Positions 8,025-19,377 of a stretch of DNA of 64,000 nucleotides are shown here, piece by piece (position 1 is the stretch's first letter; each line of letters opens with the position of its first letter). The DNA lies in contig NZ_JAPEPX010000001.1 in the NCBI RefSeq assembly GCF_026339935.1, positions 5,359,501-5,423,500 on the forward strand, given 5' to 3'. This stretch comes from Streptomyces sp. NBC_01551 (GTDB taxonomy: Bacteria > Actinomycetota > Actinomycetes > Streptomycetales > Streptomycetaceae). The position numbers and the translations under genes are program-made. The notes under the pieces were generated by a model. It was given only the letters and a program-made list of their open reading frames with translations. It was not told the DNA's origin and did not search any database.

Positions 8025-9488
8025 ATGACCCAGTCGTCTGTAGAGCCCAAGACCACCGCGGAAGAGGCCGGCGACGGCTCTCGCACCCCCGCGGGGCGTT
8101 CTTGGCTCGACCGGTACTTTCACATCACGCACAGAGGCTCCAACGTCGGCAATGAGATTCGTGGCGGCGTCACGACCTTCATGGCCATGGCGTACATCCT
8201 CTTGCTCAACCCGCTGATCCTCTCCGGCAAGGACGTCGCCGGAGACACCATGAGCCAGAAGGCGCTCATCACGGCCACGGCCTTCGCCGCGGCCCTGACC
8301 ACGCTCCTCATGGGCTTCGTGGGCAAGGTCCCGCTCGCCCTGGCCGCCGGACTGTCCGTCTCCGGTGTGCTGTCCTCGCAGGTAGCCCCCCAGATGACCT
8401 GGCCGCAGGCCATGGGCATGTGCGTGATGTACGGCGTCGTGATCTGTCTCCTGGTCGTCACCGGCCTCCGTGAGATGATCATGAACGCGATCCCCCTCGC
8501 GCTCAAGCACGCCATCACCATGGGCATCGGCATGTTCGTCGCCCTGATCGGCCTCGTGAAGGCCGGCTTCGTGGGCAACGGCGGGGAATTCGCTCCTCCC
8601 GTGACCCTCGGCGCCGCCGGCGAGCTCGCCGGCTGGCCCGTCCTGATCTTCTGCGTGACCCTGATCACCATCTTCATGCTTCAGGCACGCAAGATTCCCG
8701 GCGCCATCCTGATCGGAATCGTCGGCGGAACGGTCCTCGCCGCGATCCTCAACGTCGTGGCGGACATCGACCCGAAGGCCTGGAAGAACGGCGCCCCGGA
8801 GCTCACCGGCTCCGCGGTGTCGATGCCGGACTTCTCGCTGTTCGGCCAGGTCTCCTTCGGCGGCTGGGGTGACGTCGGCGTCATGACGGTCGGCATGATC
8901 GTCTTCACCCTCGTCCTCGCCGGCTTCTTCGACGCGATGGCCACCATCATCGGCGTCGGCACCGAGGCCAAGCTCGCCGACGACAAGGGCCGGATGCCGG
9001 GCCTGTCCAAGGCGCTGTTCATCGACGGCGCCGGCGGTGCCATCGGCGGTGTCGCGGGCGGCTCCGGCCAGACGGTGTTCGTCGAGTCCGCCACCGGCGT
9101 CGGCGAGGGAGCCCGTACCGGTCTCGCCTCCGTCGTCACCGGCCTCTTCTTCGCCGCCTGCCTCTTCTTCACCCCGATCACGCAGATCGTCCCGGGTGAG
9201 GTCGCCTCCGCGGCCCTGGTCGTCATCGGCGCGATGATGATGCAGAACGCCCGCCACGTGGACTGGTCCGACAGCGCGACCGCCATCCCGGTCTTCCTGA
9301 CCGTGGCGATCATGCCCTTCACCTACTCGATCACCGCCGGTGTCGCCGCTGGTGTGATCTCGTACGTGGCCATCAAGATCGCGCAGGGCAAGGCGCGGGA
9401 GATCGGTGCCTTCATGTGGGCGCTGACCGTGATCTTCGTGGTCTTCTTCGCCCTCCACCCGATCGAGGGATGGCTCGGCGTCAACTAG
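8025..9488 (+). CDS. NCS2 family purine permease
   Basis: A 487-residue polytopic membrane protein with about 12-14 hydrophobic segments. It belongs to the AzgA-like/NCS2 uptake family, shown by MAMAYILLLNPLILS, ALAAGLSVSGVLSSQ, GVGTEAKLADDKGRMPGLSKAL and GGVAGGSGQTVFVESATGVGEGARTGLA. These permeases import purines such as hypoxanthine, adenine, guanine or xanthine by proton symport. ATG 8025 is preceded by GGGAGT; the open frame continues upstream but those residues are not membrane-like and lie in the leader. Its position between the xdh subunit genes and the XdhC gene suggests it supplies xanthine dehydrogenase with substrate. Confidence 0.93.
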   Translation: MTQSSVEPKTTAEEAGDGSRTPAGRSWLDRYFHITHRGSNVGNEIRGGVTTFMAMAYILLLNPLILSGKDVAGDTMSQKALITATAFAAALTTLLMGFVGKVPLALAAGLSVSGVLSSQVAPQMTWPQAMGMCVMYGVVICLLVVTGLREMIMNAIPLALKHAITMGIGMFVALIGLVKAGFVGNGGEFAPPVTLGAAGELAGWPVLIFCVTLITIFMLQARKIPGAILIGIVGGTVLAAILNVVADIDPKAWKNGAPELTGSAVSMPDFSLFGQVSFGGWGDVGVMTVGMIVFTLVLAGFFDAMATIIGVGTEAKLADDKGRMPGLSKALFIDGAGGAIGGVAGGSGQTVFVESATGVGEGARTGLASVVTGLFFAACLFFTPITQIVPGEVASAALVVIGAMMMQNARHVDWSDSATAIPVFLTVAIMPFTYSITAGVAAGVISYVAIKIAQGKAREIGAFMWALTVIFVVFFALHPIEGWLGVN

Positions 9489-9497
9489 TTCAGCCAG

Positions 9498-9526
9498 CCG
9501 ACCAGGGCCTTTCTCCCCCTGGTCGG
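9498..9526. terminator. Hairpin between permease and XdhC gene
   Basis: A perfect 10-bp stem CCGACCAGGG / CCCTGGTCGG with a 9-base loop begins 10 bases after the permease stop. No T run follows. It may terminate or attenuate transcription before the XdhC-type gene, which starts 57 bases further on. Confidence 0.5.
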
Positions 9527-9582
9527 CACTGGACCCGCCACGCATCCGATACTGGAAACCGAACCCCTCCGAGGAGGCCGCA

Positions 9583-10734
9583 ATGCTGGACATCGCCGAG
9601 GAACTGAACCGGTGGGTCGAGCAGGGACGTGACTTCGCAGTCGCCACCGTCGTGGCGGTCGGCGGGAGCGCGCCCCGGCAGCCCGGCGCCGCGCTCGCCG
9701 TCGACAGCGAGGGCACCGCGATCGGCTCGGTCTCCGGCGGATGCGTGGAGGGCGCCGTGTACGAGCTGTGCCGGCAGGCGCTGGAGGACGGCGAGACCGT
9801 TCGCGAGCGCTTCGGCTACAGCGACGACGACGCCTTCGCCGTGGGCCTGACCTGCGGCGGAGTCATCGACATCCTGGTGACCCCGGTCCCCGTGGGCTCT
9901 CCCGTGCGGGAGGTGTTCGCGGCCGCGCTGGCCGCCGCCGCCCGCGGGGAGGCGGCGGCGGTCGCCCGGATCGCCGAGGGTCCGCAGGAGCTGATGGGCC
10001 GCGCCCTGGTCGTGCGTACCGACGGCGCCTACGAGGGCGGCTTCGGGGGGCACCCCGAGCTGGACCGCACCCTCGCCGAGGAGGCCCGCGCCATGCTGGA
10101 CGCCGGCAAGACCGGCGTCCTGGAGATCGGCGCCGACGGCCGGCTGTGCGGAGAGCCGCTCAAGGTACTGGTCGAGTCCAGCGTCCCGCCGCCGCGGATG
10201 ATCGTCTTCGGCGCCATCGACTTCGCCTCCGCCCTGGTGCGGATCGGCAAGTTCCTCGGCTACCACGTCACGCTGTGCGACGCGCGGCCCGTGTTCGCCA
10301 CGAAGAACCGTTTCCCCGAGGCGGACGAGATCGTGGTCGACTGGCCGCACCGCTACCTGGAGACCACCGCGGTGGACGGCCGGACCGTGCTGTGCGTGCT
10401 GACCCACGACGCCAAGTTCGACGTCCCGCTCCTCGAACTGGCCCTCAAGCTTCCCGTCGCCTACGTCGGCGCCATGGGCTCCCGCCGCACCCACGAGGAC
10501 CGCAACAAGCGGCTGCGCGACGTCGGCGTGACCGAGCTCGAACTCGCCCGGCTGCGCTCCCCGATCGGCCTGGACCTCGGGGCCCGCTCCCCGGAGGAGA
10601 CCGCGCTGTCCATCGCCGCAGAGATCGTCGCCAACCGCCGCGGCGGCACCGGGGCCGCGCTGACCGGCGCGCACATCCCGATCCACCACGACAGCTCCCA
10701 CACCGTGGTCAGCAGGATCGGCGTCGTCGCTTGA
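9583..10734 (+). CDS. XdhC/CoxI family molybdenum-cofactor insertion protein
   Basis: A 383-residue protein with the N-terminal XdhC_CoxI domain (GGSAPRQPGAALAVD, GSVSGGCVEGAVYE, CGGVIDILV) and a C-terminal Rossmann-type XdhC domain (ALVRIGKFLGYHVTLCDARPVF; AYVGAMGSRRTHEDRNKRL). Members bind Mo-cofactor, help its sulfuration and insert it into xanthine dehydrogenase-type enzymes. ATG 9583 follows a strong GAGGAGGC ribosome binding site. The gene is last in the purine locus and is followed by a strong terminator. It is well placed to mature the 5263-7668 subunit. Confidence 0.93.
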   Translation: MLDIAEELNRWVEQGRDFAVATVVAVGGSAPRQPGAALAVDSEGTAIGSVSGGCVEGAVYELCRQALEDGETVRERFGYSDDDAFAVGLTCGGVIDILVTPVPVGSPVREVFAAALAAAARGEAAAVARIAEGPQELMGRALVVRTDGAYEGGFGGHPELDRTLAEEARAMLDAGKTGVLEIGADGRLCGEPLKVLVESSVPPPRMIVFGAIDFASALVRIGKFLGYHVTLCDARPVFATKNRFPEADEIVVDWPHRYLETTAVDGRTVLCVLTHDAKFDVPLLELALKLPVAYVGAMGSRRTHEDRNKRLRDVGVTELELARLRSPIGLDLGARSPEETALSIAAEIVANRRGGTGAALTGAHIPIHHDSSHTVVSRIGVVA

Positions 10735-10757
10735 AGCGGTGAGTTCCCGGGCTGACG

Positions 10758-10789
10758 AAAGGGCGCACCCCTGAGGGTTGCGCCCTTTT
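10758..10789 (+). terminator. Rho-independent terminator of purine locus
   Basis: AAAGGGCGCACCC / GGGTTGCGCCCTTTT forms a 13-bp stem with a single bulge, a CTGA loop and a T4 tail, 23 bases after the XdhC stop. It is a textbook terminator that closes the xdh/permease/XdhC locus. Confidence 0.85.
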
Positions 10790-10847
10790 GCCGTTCCGCC
10801 TATTTTACCCGCCGGTAACAGCGCCTTTCCGTAACGGAGTTGAGCGG

Positions 10848-12122
10848 ATGTCCCGGACCACACGCACGGCACGCCCCGTCCGTACCCCCTTGCGCGCGCT
10901 CCTCGCCGGTTGCGTGCTGGCCGCGGCCGCGCTCGCCGCGGGCCCCGCGTCGGCCGCCGCCCCGGACGCGGCGGACCTCCGCGAGGTCCTCTTCGTCGGC
11001 AACAACTGGGAGGGCACCGCCGATGTGCTCGCCTCGACCGGAGACCTCGCGCGCGTGGGGCGGATCAACGTGGTCCCCGACAAGGAGGAGCGGCTCCGGG
11101 AGATCTACCTCAACCCGGTCAAGCTCGGCTTCTTCCTCGGGATCCGCGCCACCGCGGGCGAGGGCCACGACCAGTTCGTGGACGACATGTACACCACCCC
11201 CGACGGCTCGGCGGTGGTCGTCTCCCGCCCCAGCTTCGCCGACGTCGTCTCCCTCGACGTCCGCTCCGGGCGGATCAACTGGCGCTTCCCGGTGGCCGGC
11301 TACCGCGCCGACCACATGGCTGTCTCACCCGACGGGACCCGCGTCGCCGTCTCCGCCTCCACCGCCAACACCGTGCACGTGCTGGACATCGCCACCGGCC
11401 GGCAGCTCGGCTCCTTCGCCACCGGGGACAAGCCGCACGAGAACACCTTCACCCGCGACGGCCGCTTCCTGTGGAACAGTTCCATCGGCGACGTGACCTC
11501 CGCCCTCGACGCGCCGTGGCTGGACTGGACGAAGGGCGACCGCAAGATCACCCTCGTCGACGCGCGGACCTTCCGCACGGTCCGGGTGATCGACATGCGC
11601 GAGCGCCTCGACGCCTTCGGCCGTGCGGACCTCTCCGACGCCGTGCGGCCGGTGGCCTTCAGCCCCGACGAGTCCAAGCTGTACTTCCAGGTCTCGTTCT
11701 TCAACGGCTTCCTGGAATACGACGTGTCCGCCGACCGGATCACCCGCCTCAAGACGCTCCCGGAGAACCCGGCGACCAGCCGCGACCGCACCACCTGGGT
11801 CAACGACTCGCGCCACCACGGCATGTCCATGAGCCCCGACGGCGCCAAGCTCTGCATCGCGGGAACCATGGACGACTACGCGACGGTCGTCGACCGGGCC
11901 ACCCTCACCGAAGGGCCGCTGGTGCCCGCCGCCAAGCCGTACTGGGCCACGGTCGACGGGGACGGCACCGGCTGCGTGATCTCCGAGAGCGGCGCCGACC
12001 GGGTCACGGCCATCGATTTCGCGACGGGCGCCAAGCGGGTCTCCGTCCCCGTCGGCGACCACCCCCAGCGCGTCCGCCTCGGCCACGTCCCCACCGGCTG
12101 GACCGGCCCCGCCGCCCGGTAG
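10848..12122 (+). CDS. Secreted YncE-like beta-propeller protein
   Basis: A 424-residue protein from ATG 10848. Residues 1-37 form a Sec-type signal peptide with a twin-basic N-region, an ALLAGCVLAAAALAAG core and ASAAAPDA cleavage region. The mature part is a seven-bladed-type beta-propeller with repeats such as TPDGSAVVVSRPSFADVVSLDVRSG and SPDGTRVAVSASTANTVHVLDIATG, typical of YncE/lactonase-like proteins. No catalytic residues can be named with confidence. An upstream in-frame start at 10788 would add a non-signal-like extension, so it was rejected. A TTACC-cgcc-GGTAA inverted repeat at about 10805-10818 lies in the promoter region. The function is unknown; binding of an extracellular ligand is a reasonable guess. 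Confidence 0.85.
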   Translation: MSRTTRTARPVRTPLRALLAGCVLAAAALAAGPASAAAPDAADLREVLFVGNNWEGTADVLASTGDLARVGRINVVPDKEERLREIYLNPVKLGFFLGIRATAGEGHDQFVDDMYTTPDGSAVVVSRPSFADVVSLDVRSGRINWRFPVAGYRADHMAVSPDGTRVAVSASTANTVHVLDIATGRQLGSFATGDKPHENTFTRDGRFLWNSSIGDVTSALDAPWLDWTKGDRKITLVDARTFRTVRVIDMRERLDAFGRADLSDAVRPVAFSPDESKLYFQVSFFNGFLEYDVSADRITRLKTLPENPATSRDRTTWVNDSRHHGMSMSPDGAKLCIAGTMDDYATVVDRATLTEGPLVPAAKPYWATVDGDGTGCVISESGADRVTAIDFATGAKRVSVPVGDHPQRVRLGHVPTGWTGPAAR

Positions 12123-12220
12123 GGGGTAGCGTAGGAAGCGGGGCACACTCCATCGGCGGGCACGCGTCGGCGAGTTCCGGCCCGTGCGGCCCGTCGGAAA
12201 ATGCGAGGAGAGCCGCGCGC

Positions 12221-12778
12221 ATGTCCAGACCACCGCAACCACCGCAACGACCCTCGTTCCGCGAGCCGCCCGCGCGGCCGGGACGGTACCGGCGGGGCCG
12301 GTCCGCCGTCGTGGCCCTCGCGCTCGCGCTGTTCCTCGGGGTGTCCGGAGCGCGGGCCGGCGCCGTCGACCGTGTCGCCGGCCCCGCCTTCGGCGACGTG
12401 GACGACATCAAGGTGGGGGACTGCTTCAACACCGACGACGACTTCACGGAGTACGAAGGGGAGGAGGGCCAGGCGCCCCTGTCCGTGGACACCGTGCCCT
12501 GTGCCCGGCCCCACCAGGCGGAGGCGTTCGCCGTCGTCCGCCTGCCCGACGGGCCGTACCCGGGGGTCGAGAAGGTGCAATCGATCGCCGACGAGAAGTG
12601 CGGCGGCAAGGCGCTCGGCGATTACGCGGGCAAGGCCGCGAAGCTCCCGAAGACGATGGAGGTGTACTACTACTACCCGGTGCAGGCCACTTGGACGCTC
12701 GGCGAGCACGAGATCACCTGCTTCGTCAGCGACGAGGACGGCGCGAGCGCCGGCTCGGTGCGCGCCGGCGGCTCCTGA
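12221..12778 (+). CDS. Septum-formation-domain membrane protein
   Basis: A 185-residue protein. A basic, proline-rich cytoplasmic N-terminus precedes one transmembrane helix (about residues 30-46, VVALALALFLGVSGARAGAV). The extracellular part has the septum_formation pattern: KVGDCFN, then VPCARPHQAEAFAVVRLP, then DEKCGG and ITCFVS, with four conserved cysteines that can form two disulfides. The family name comes from an actinobacterial protein affecting septation; its biochemical role is not established. The AUG at 12221 follows GAGGAGAG. It is monocistronic, with a hairpin 38 bases after the stop. Confidence 0.82.
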   Translation: MSRPPQPPQRPSFREPPARPGRYRRGRSAVVALALALFLGVSGARAGAVDRVAGPAFGDVDDIKVGDCFNTDDDFTEYEGEEGQAPLSVDTVPCARPHQAEAFAVVRLPDGPYPGVEKVQSIADEKCGGKALGDYAGKAAKLPKTMEVYYYYPVQATWTLGEHEITCFVSDEDGASAGSVRAGGS

Positions 12779-12816
12779 GCCCGCCGGGCCTGACCCCTCC
12801 CGCCTCGGGGTGGGCG

Positions 12817-12836
12817 TGTCCCCTGGCCCGGGGACA
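12817..12836. terminator. Short hairpin downstream of septum-formation gene
   Basis: TGTCCCC-TGGCCC-GGGGACA forms a perfect 7-bp stem 38 bases after the stop codon and 50 bases before the next start. No T tract follows. Confidence 0.45.
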
Positions 12837-12887
12837 TCCGGCCAAAATGGGGTGACCGGTCCGCGATGACCGATTAGTCTCCGGATC

Positions 12888-14120
12888 ATGGTGGACATCC
12901 GCGAGGTACCCGAGGCCGACATCGACCGCGCCCTGGAGCTCGCCTACCTGGTCTTCCACGATCGCCCCGAGGAGGAGGCGCGCGCCCGGCACCACACCCT
13001 GCTCGGCGGCTGCGCGCGGCTCGGCGCCTACGAGGGCGACACCCTGGTCGGATTCATGGCCGCGTACGACTTCCGGCTCTCGGTGCCCGGGGCGGACCTG
13101 CCCTGTCCCGGGCTCACCTTCGTCTCCGTCGCGCCCACCCGCCGCCGCCGGGGCGTGCTCACCGCCCTGATGGCCGAGCAGCTGCGCCGCACCGGCGCGG
13201 CGGGCAGTCCGATCGTCGCCCTGTGGGCCTCGGAGGCCGCGATCTACGGCCGGTTCGGGTACGGGGCGGCGACCCAGGGCGTCACCGTCGAGATCGACTC
13301 CACCCGGCCGCTGGCCCTGCGCGTCACCCCCGACCGGCGCCCGCTGCGGCTGATCGACCCGGCCGACGCCCCCGCCGTGATCGGCCCCGCCTACGAGGCC
13401 ACCCGGGCCCTGCGGGCCGGCCGCCCGAGCCGCAGCCCCGAGCGGTGGACCCTGGAGTGGCTGTGCGAACAGGACGAGGAGGACGACGAGTTGAGCCCGC
13501 CCCGGATCATCGCCCTCGGGGAGCCCGGCGAGCCGCTCGCCGGGTACGTGGTCTACCGCACCAAGCCGGGCGACGACAGCGGCCCCGTCCACACCCCGGG
13601 CCTGGTCCGGGTCGACGAGCTGGAGGCGGACACCCCGCAGGCCGCCGCCGCCCTCTGGGAGTGCGTGGCCGGCCTCGACCTCACCGGCAGGGTCTGCGCC
13701 TGGGGCCGGCCGGCCGACGACCCGCTGCTGCACTTCGCCGCCGACCGGGACCAGGTCAGGGTCACCGCCGCGTTCCCCGCGCTCTGGCTGCGCCTGGTCG
13801 ACGTACGGGCGGCGCTGACCGCACGGTCGTGGGCCGCGCCCGTGGAACTGGTGCTGGAGCTGGCCGACGTACGCCTGCCCGCCAACGCCGGGCGGTTCCG
13901 GCTGAAGGCGGGCCCGGGCGGGGCCACGTACGAGCGGGCCGGCCAGGCTCCCGACCTGGAGCTGGACGTACGGGAGCTGGCCGCCTGCTACCTCGGCGGG
14001 ACCCGGGTCGTCGAACTCGTCGCCGCCGGACTGGTGCGCGAGCACACGCCGGGCGCCGCGGCGGCGCTCGACGCGGCCCTGCGGACGGACCTGCTGCCCC
14101 ACACCGCCGACGAGTTCTGA
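12888..14120 (+). CDS. Eis-like GNAT family N-acetyltransferase
   Basis: A 410-residue three-part acetyltransferase. The N-terminal GNAT domain has the acetyl-CoA loop SVAPTRRRRGVLTALM and an acceptor Tyr region (AIYGRFGYG). A second degenerate GNAT domain and a C-terminal sterol-carrier-like domain (LPANAGRFRLKAGPGGATYERAG...LAACYLGG) follow, as in mycobacterial Eis. The protein ends in ...TADEF; in Eis the C-terminal Phe carboxylate acts in catalysis, and that ending is preserved. Eis enzymes acetylate aminoglycosides and lysines on peptides; the substrate here is unknown. It is convergent with geoA, leaving 13 bases between stops. Confidence 0.9.
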   Translation: MVDIREVPEADIDRALELAYLVFHDRPEEEARARHHTLLGGCARLGAYEGDTLVGFMAAYDFRLSVPGADLPCPGLTFVSVAPTRRRRGVLTALMAEQLRRTGAAGSPIVALWASEAAIYGRFGYGAATQGVTVEIDSTRPLALRVTPDRRPLRLIDPADAPAVIGPAYEATRALRAGRPSRSPERWTLEWLCEQDEEDDELSPPRIIALGEPGEPLAGYVVYRTKPGDDSGPVHTPGLVRVDELEADTPQAAAALWECVAGLDLTGRVCAWGRPADDPLLHFAADRDQVRVTAAFPALWLRLVDVRAALTARSWAAPVELVLELADVRLPANAGRFRLKAGPGGATYERAGQAPDLELDVRELAACYLGGTRVVELVAAGLVREHTPGAAAALDAALRTDLLPHTADEF

Positions 14121-14133
14121 GCCGTCCCGCCCC

Positions 14134-16422
<2,289 letters not shown>

Positions 16423-16473
16423 TCAGCAGTGCCCTACCCCTGGTGCCCCTGGGACAGGGAGGAGTTCACCGCA

Positions 16474-18483
16474 TCAGGTGACCGTGGTCCCTTTCTGCGG
16501 CGGCGGGGCCTGCCGGGGGATACGGGTGCTCACCCCCTCCGGCCGGTCCCCGTACTGGTCGGCCTGCATGCGGAACATCGCCGCGTACCGGCCGCCCAGC
16601 TCCAACAGCTCCTCGTGGCCGCCCTGTTCGACGAGCCGGCCCTCGTGCAGGACGTAGATGACGTCGGCGTGCCGCACCCCGGACATCCGGTGCGTGACGA
16701 GGACGACCGCGCGGTGCGGACCGGCCAGGCCGCGGATGCTGTCGAACGCGGCGATCTCCGCCGCCGGGTCCAGGGCCGAAGTGGGCTCGTCCACGACGAT
16801 GACGCGGGCGTCGCGGTAACGGGTGCGGGCCAGGCCGAACTTCTGCCACTGTCCGCCGGAGAGTTCCGAGGCGCCCCGGAAGATCCGGGCGAGCAGCGTC
16901 TCGTACCCGTGCGGCAGCTTCTCGACGACCTGGTCGGCGCCCGTGTACCGCGCGGCGGCGACGACCTCCGCCGCCTGGTCGACCGAGCCGTCCGCGCCCT
17001 CGCCGCCGGGCCGCCCGATGGCGATGTTGGTACGGGCGGTCACCGGCCAGCGTTCGAAGTCCTGCGTCAGCAGCGCGACCCGGTCGAAGACCTGCTCCCG
17101 GTCGGCCTCCCGCACGTCCACGCCGTCCCAGGTCAGCGACCCCGTGTCGGGCAGGTGCAGACCGGCGAGGAGTTTGACCAGGGTGCTCTTGCCGGAGCCG
17201 TTCTCCCCGACCAGGGCCACGACCTGGCCCGCCTCGATGGTCAGCGACACCCCGGCGAGGACCGGCTCCTCCCGGTCGGGGTAGCTGAACCCGACGTCCG
17301 CGAGCCGGATCGTGCCCAGCCGCTCCGCCAGCGAGCGCCCGCCGGGCGGGATGACGCGCCGGCCCGCCTCGGCGACGAACCGCTCCAGGTCCCGTACGTA
17401 CAGGGACTCCTCGTGCAGGGTGTTGGTGGTGGCGACGAGGGCGCCCAGGCTCGCCGAGCCGGTGCGCACGGCGATCACGGCGGTGCCGGCGACCGCCAGG
17501 TCCATCCGCCCGGCGGCGATCAGCGCGCCCATCGCCGCGTACGTGACCAGGGCCGCGAGCCCGGAGAGGGCGGCGGCCAGCAGCTCGGTCGCCGCCTTGT
17601 CCCTGGCGAGCCGGGTGGCCTCGCCCTCGGCGTGCTCGGCCATGTTGCGGTAGTGGCCCAGCAGATAGCGGCCGACGCCGTGCACCCGGACCTCGGGCGC
17701 CGACGTACGGGCGATCAGCAGCTGCCCGATCAGCCGGGCGGCCCGTACGTGCTCCACCCAGGCCATGACCGACAGGTAGCGGCGCTGCGCCACCCGCATC
17801 GCGCCCCAGCCGCGCGGGGCGGCGATCAGCAGCAGCATGGGCAGCAGCAGCGGGTGCAGCACGGTGAGCACCCCGGCGGTCGCGACGAGGGAGATCAGCC
17901 CGCCGAGGGTGGCCACGCAGGCGCCGACGGTACGGCGGGCCGAGGGCGGCCCCCACTGCGCGCTGTCCAGCAGCCGCCGGAACTCCCCGTCCTCGATGGC
18001 CTCCAGCTCGACCTCGACGGCGGCGTGCAGGTACTGCTCCTGCGCGGCCCGCTCGACCTTGGGCTCCAGCCGCCCGGCGGCCGCCGTGGACCGGGAGGCC
18101 AGTACGGCTCCCAGTACGGCGACCAGCGCGCCGACGGCGAGGGCGGGCAGGGCGTCGTGCAGCCGCTCGGCCGGGCTGCCCGCGCCGAACAGCGTACGGA
18201 GCACGTCGCTGAGGACGAGCAGCCCGACGGCGGAGGTGACGCCCTGGCCCGCCTCGGCGACGGCGACGGTGAGCAGGGCGGGCCGGTCGGTGTCCCAGGC
18301 GAGCCGGAGGGTGCCGCCGACCATGCGGGGCATGGCGCGCAGGGTGGTGAGCAGCCGGCTCTCCAGCAGGGCGTACTCGTGGTTGGCCCAGCCGGCGTCG
18401 TAGCGCAGCGGACCGCCGAAGAGCCGGCGTTCGCTCTCGGAGACGGTGGGCTCGGCCGTTGCCGGCCGCTTGAGGAGCCTCAT
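16474..18483 (-). CDS. ABC exporter, fused membrane and ATP-binding domains
   Basis: A 669-residue half-transporter. The N-terminal half has about six hydrophobic helices (for example ALPALAVGALVAVLGAVLA and GLISLVATAGVLTVLHPLLLPMLLLIAAP). The C-terminal nucleotide-binding domain has Walker A GENGSGKST, signature LSGGQWQKF, Walker B VIVVDEPTSALDP and the H-loop VTHRM. The type I exporter fold suggests export of a lipid, peptide or drug as a homodimer. It is the nearest upstream gene to geoA on the same strand, but a strong hairpin separates them and no link to geosmin export can be claimed. Start ATG 18483 (MRLLKRPATAEP). Confidence 0.9.
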   Translation of the reverse strand: MRLLKRPATAEPTVSESERRLFGGPLRYDAGWANHEYALLESRLLTTLRAMPRMVGGTLRLAWDTDRPALLTVAVAEAGQGVTSAVGLLVLSDVLRTLFGAGSPAERLHDALPALAVGALVAVLGAVLASRSTAAAGRLEPKVERAAQEQYLHAAVEVELEAIEDGEFRRLLDSAQWGPPSARRTVGACVATLGGLISLVATAGVLTVLHPLLLPMLLLIAAPRGWGAMRVAQRRYLSVMAWVEHVRAARLIGQLLIARTSAPEVRVHGVGRYLLGHYRNMAEHAEGEATRLARDKAATELLAAALSGLAALVTYAAMGALIAAGRMDLAVAGTAVIAVRTGSASLGALVATTNTLHEESLYVRDLERFVAEAGRRVIPPGGRSLAERLGTIRLADVGFSYPDREEPVLAGVSLTIEAGQVVALVGENGSGKSTLVKLLAGLHLPDTGSLTWDGVDVREADREQVFDRVALLTQDFERWPVTARTNIAIGRPGGEGADGSVDQAAEVVAAARYTGADQVVEKLPHGYETLLARIFRGASELSGGQWQKFGLARTRYRDARVIVVDEPTSALDPAAEIAAFDSIRGLAGPHRAVVLVTHRMSGVRHADVIYVLHEGRLVEQGGHEELLELGGRYAAMFRMQADQYGDRPEGVSTRIPRQAPPPQKGTTVT

Positions 18484-18780
18484 GCGCGGCCACCTCCGCC
18501 CGGTGCGGGGTCGAACACCACATGAACGTGTACGGATCGCAAGATTCCTCCCGATGTACCGCGACGGGCGAACCGACGCACTGACGCCGGGAGAACGCGG
18601 CTGTTCAGAGCGCCGTCACGGGCCGCCGGGAGCGAACGCCCGTACAGAGTTGCGACCGGTGCGCCGAGCCCAAGGGGCGCCCGGGTCGCGCTCCGTGACG
18701 CGGCGTTCGAATCACCCGGAGGTGGGGAGGGCCCCCTTCGAGGTATTGCGTCGATATCCGGCCGGTGATCGAATTCCGCC
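18484..18780. other. 297-base divergent intergenic region
   Basis: This gap separates the minus-strand ABC exporter gene from the plus-strand lipoprotein gene and must carry both promoters. No open frame with codon bias, no tRNA and no strong palindrome was recognised. TTCGAATC at 18708-18715 resembles a tRNA T-loop, but the flanks do not pair. Confidence 0.4.
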
Positions 18781-19326
18781 ATGGACATGGCTGATTCGGG
18801 CGTCGCCCGCGGGATGCGCGCACTGCCGGCGCTCGTGGTCGTCGCGGGCGCTCTCACCGGGTGCTCACTGCTGTCGCCGTTCACCACGTGCGAGGGCACC
18901 GGGGCCGCGGTGACGAGCCTCCGGCAGGATCCGATCCTGGAGCTCCGCCCCGGGGCGACGCGCGAGCTGAAGGGGTTCGAGGGCGTCTCGGCCGAATGCC
19001 TCGACGACAGCGGGGACGCCTGGATGTACGCGAACCGGCTCTACGTGGCGCCCGTGGACGAGGGGACGGTCCTGCGGTTCTACCGCGAGGCGGCGCCGGC
19101 GCAGGGGTGGACGCTTCGGCCGGACCGGTGGCACATGTCCGAGGAGATGGCCGGATTCTGCCTCTCACAGGGGGAGGGGCAGGTGCGCGAGCTCGACGTG
19201 ATGATCATGCCGACGAGGCAGGCGAAGGAGATGTACGACTACCAGCCGCCCGCGGGCCCGGTCGTGGAGACCCTGTACACCGTGGAGGTCGGCGCGTCCG
19301 TGGACGGTACGCCGACGGAGTGCTGA
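18781..19326 (+). CDS. Small lipoprotein, function unknown
   Basis: A protein of 181 residues from ATG 18781, or 170 from ATG 18814. A hydrophobic stretch followed by a lipobox (ALVVVAGALTGC) predicts lipidation at the Cys and anchoring to the outer face of the membrane. The mature domain of about 150 residues has a conserved-looking pattern of mixed alpha/beta structure with two further Cys pairs (CEG, CLDD, CLSQ, TEC) and no recognised motif. Neither start has a good ribosome binding site. It resembles small secreted lipoproteins widespread in Streptomyces. No function can be assigned. Confidence 0.75.
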   Translation: MDMADSGVARGMRALPALVVVAGALTGCSLLSPFTTCEGTGAAVTSLRQDPILELRPGATRELKGFEGVSAECLDDSGDAWMYANRLYVAPVDEGTVLRFYREAAPAQGWTLRPDRWHMSEEMAGFCLSQGEGQVRELDVMIMPTRQAKEMYDYQPPAGPVVETLYTVEVGASVDGTPTEC

Positions 19327-19360
19327 GGCCCCCGCGCCCGGCGGGGGGCGAGGGGGCCTC
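19325..19360. terminator. Bidirectional hairpin between lipoprotein gene and cobN
   Basis: GAGGCCCCC / GGGGGCCTC form a perfect 9-bp stem overlapping the lipoprotein stop codon. It lies between convergent genes (cobN ends at 19378 on the other strand) and can serve both. No T tract. Confidence 0.55.
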
Positions 19361-19377
19361 CGGATCCGCGGCGACCC

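Noticed and set aside
18705..18720. TTCGAATC resembling a tRNA T-loop
   Set aside because: The flanking bases do not pair as a 5-bp T-stem, and no acceptor or anticodon arm is found nearby.
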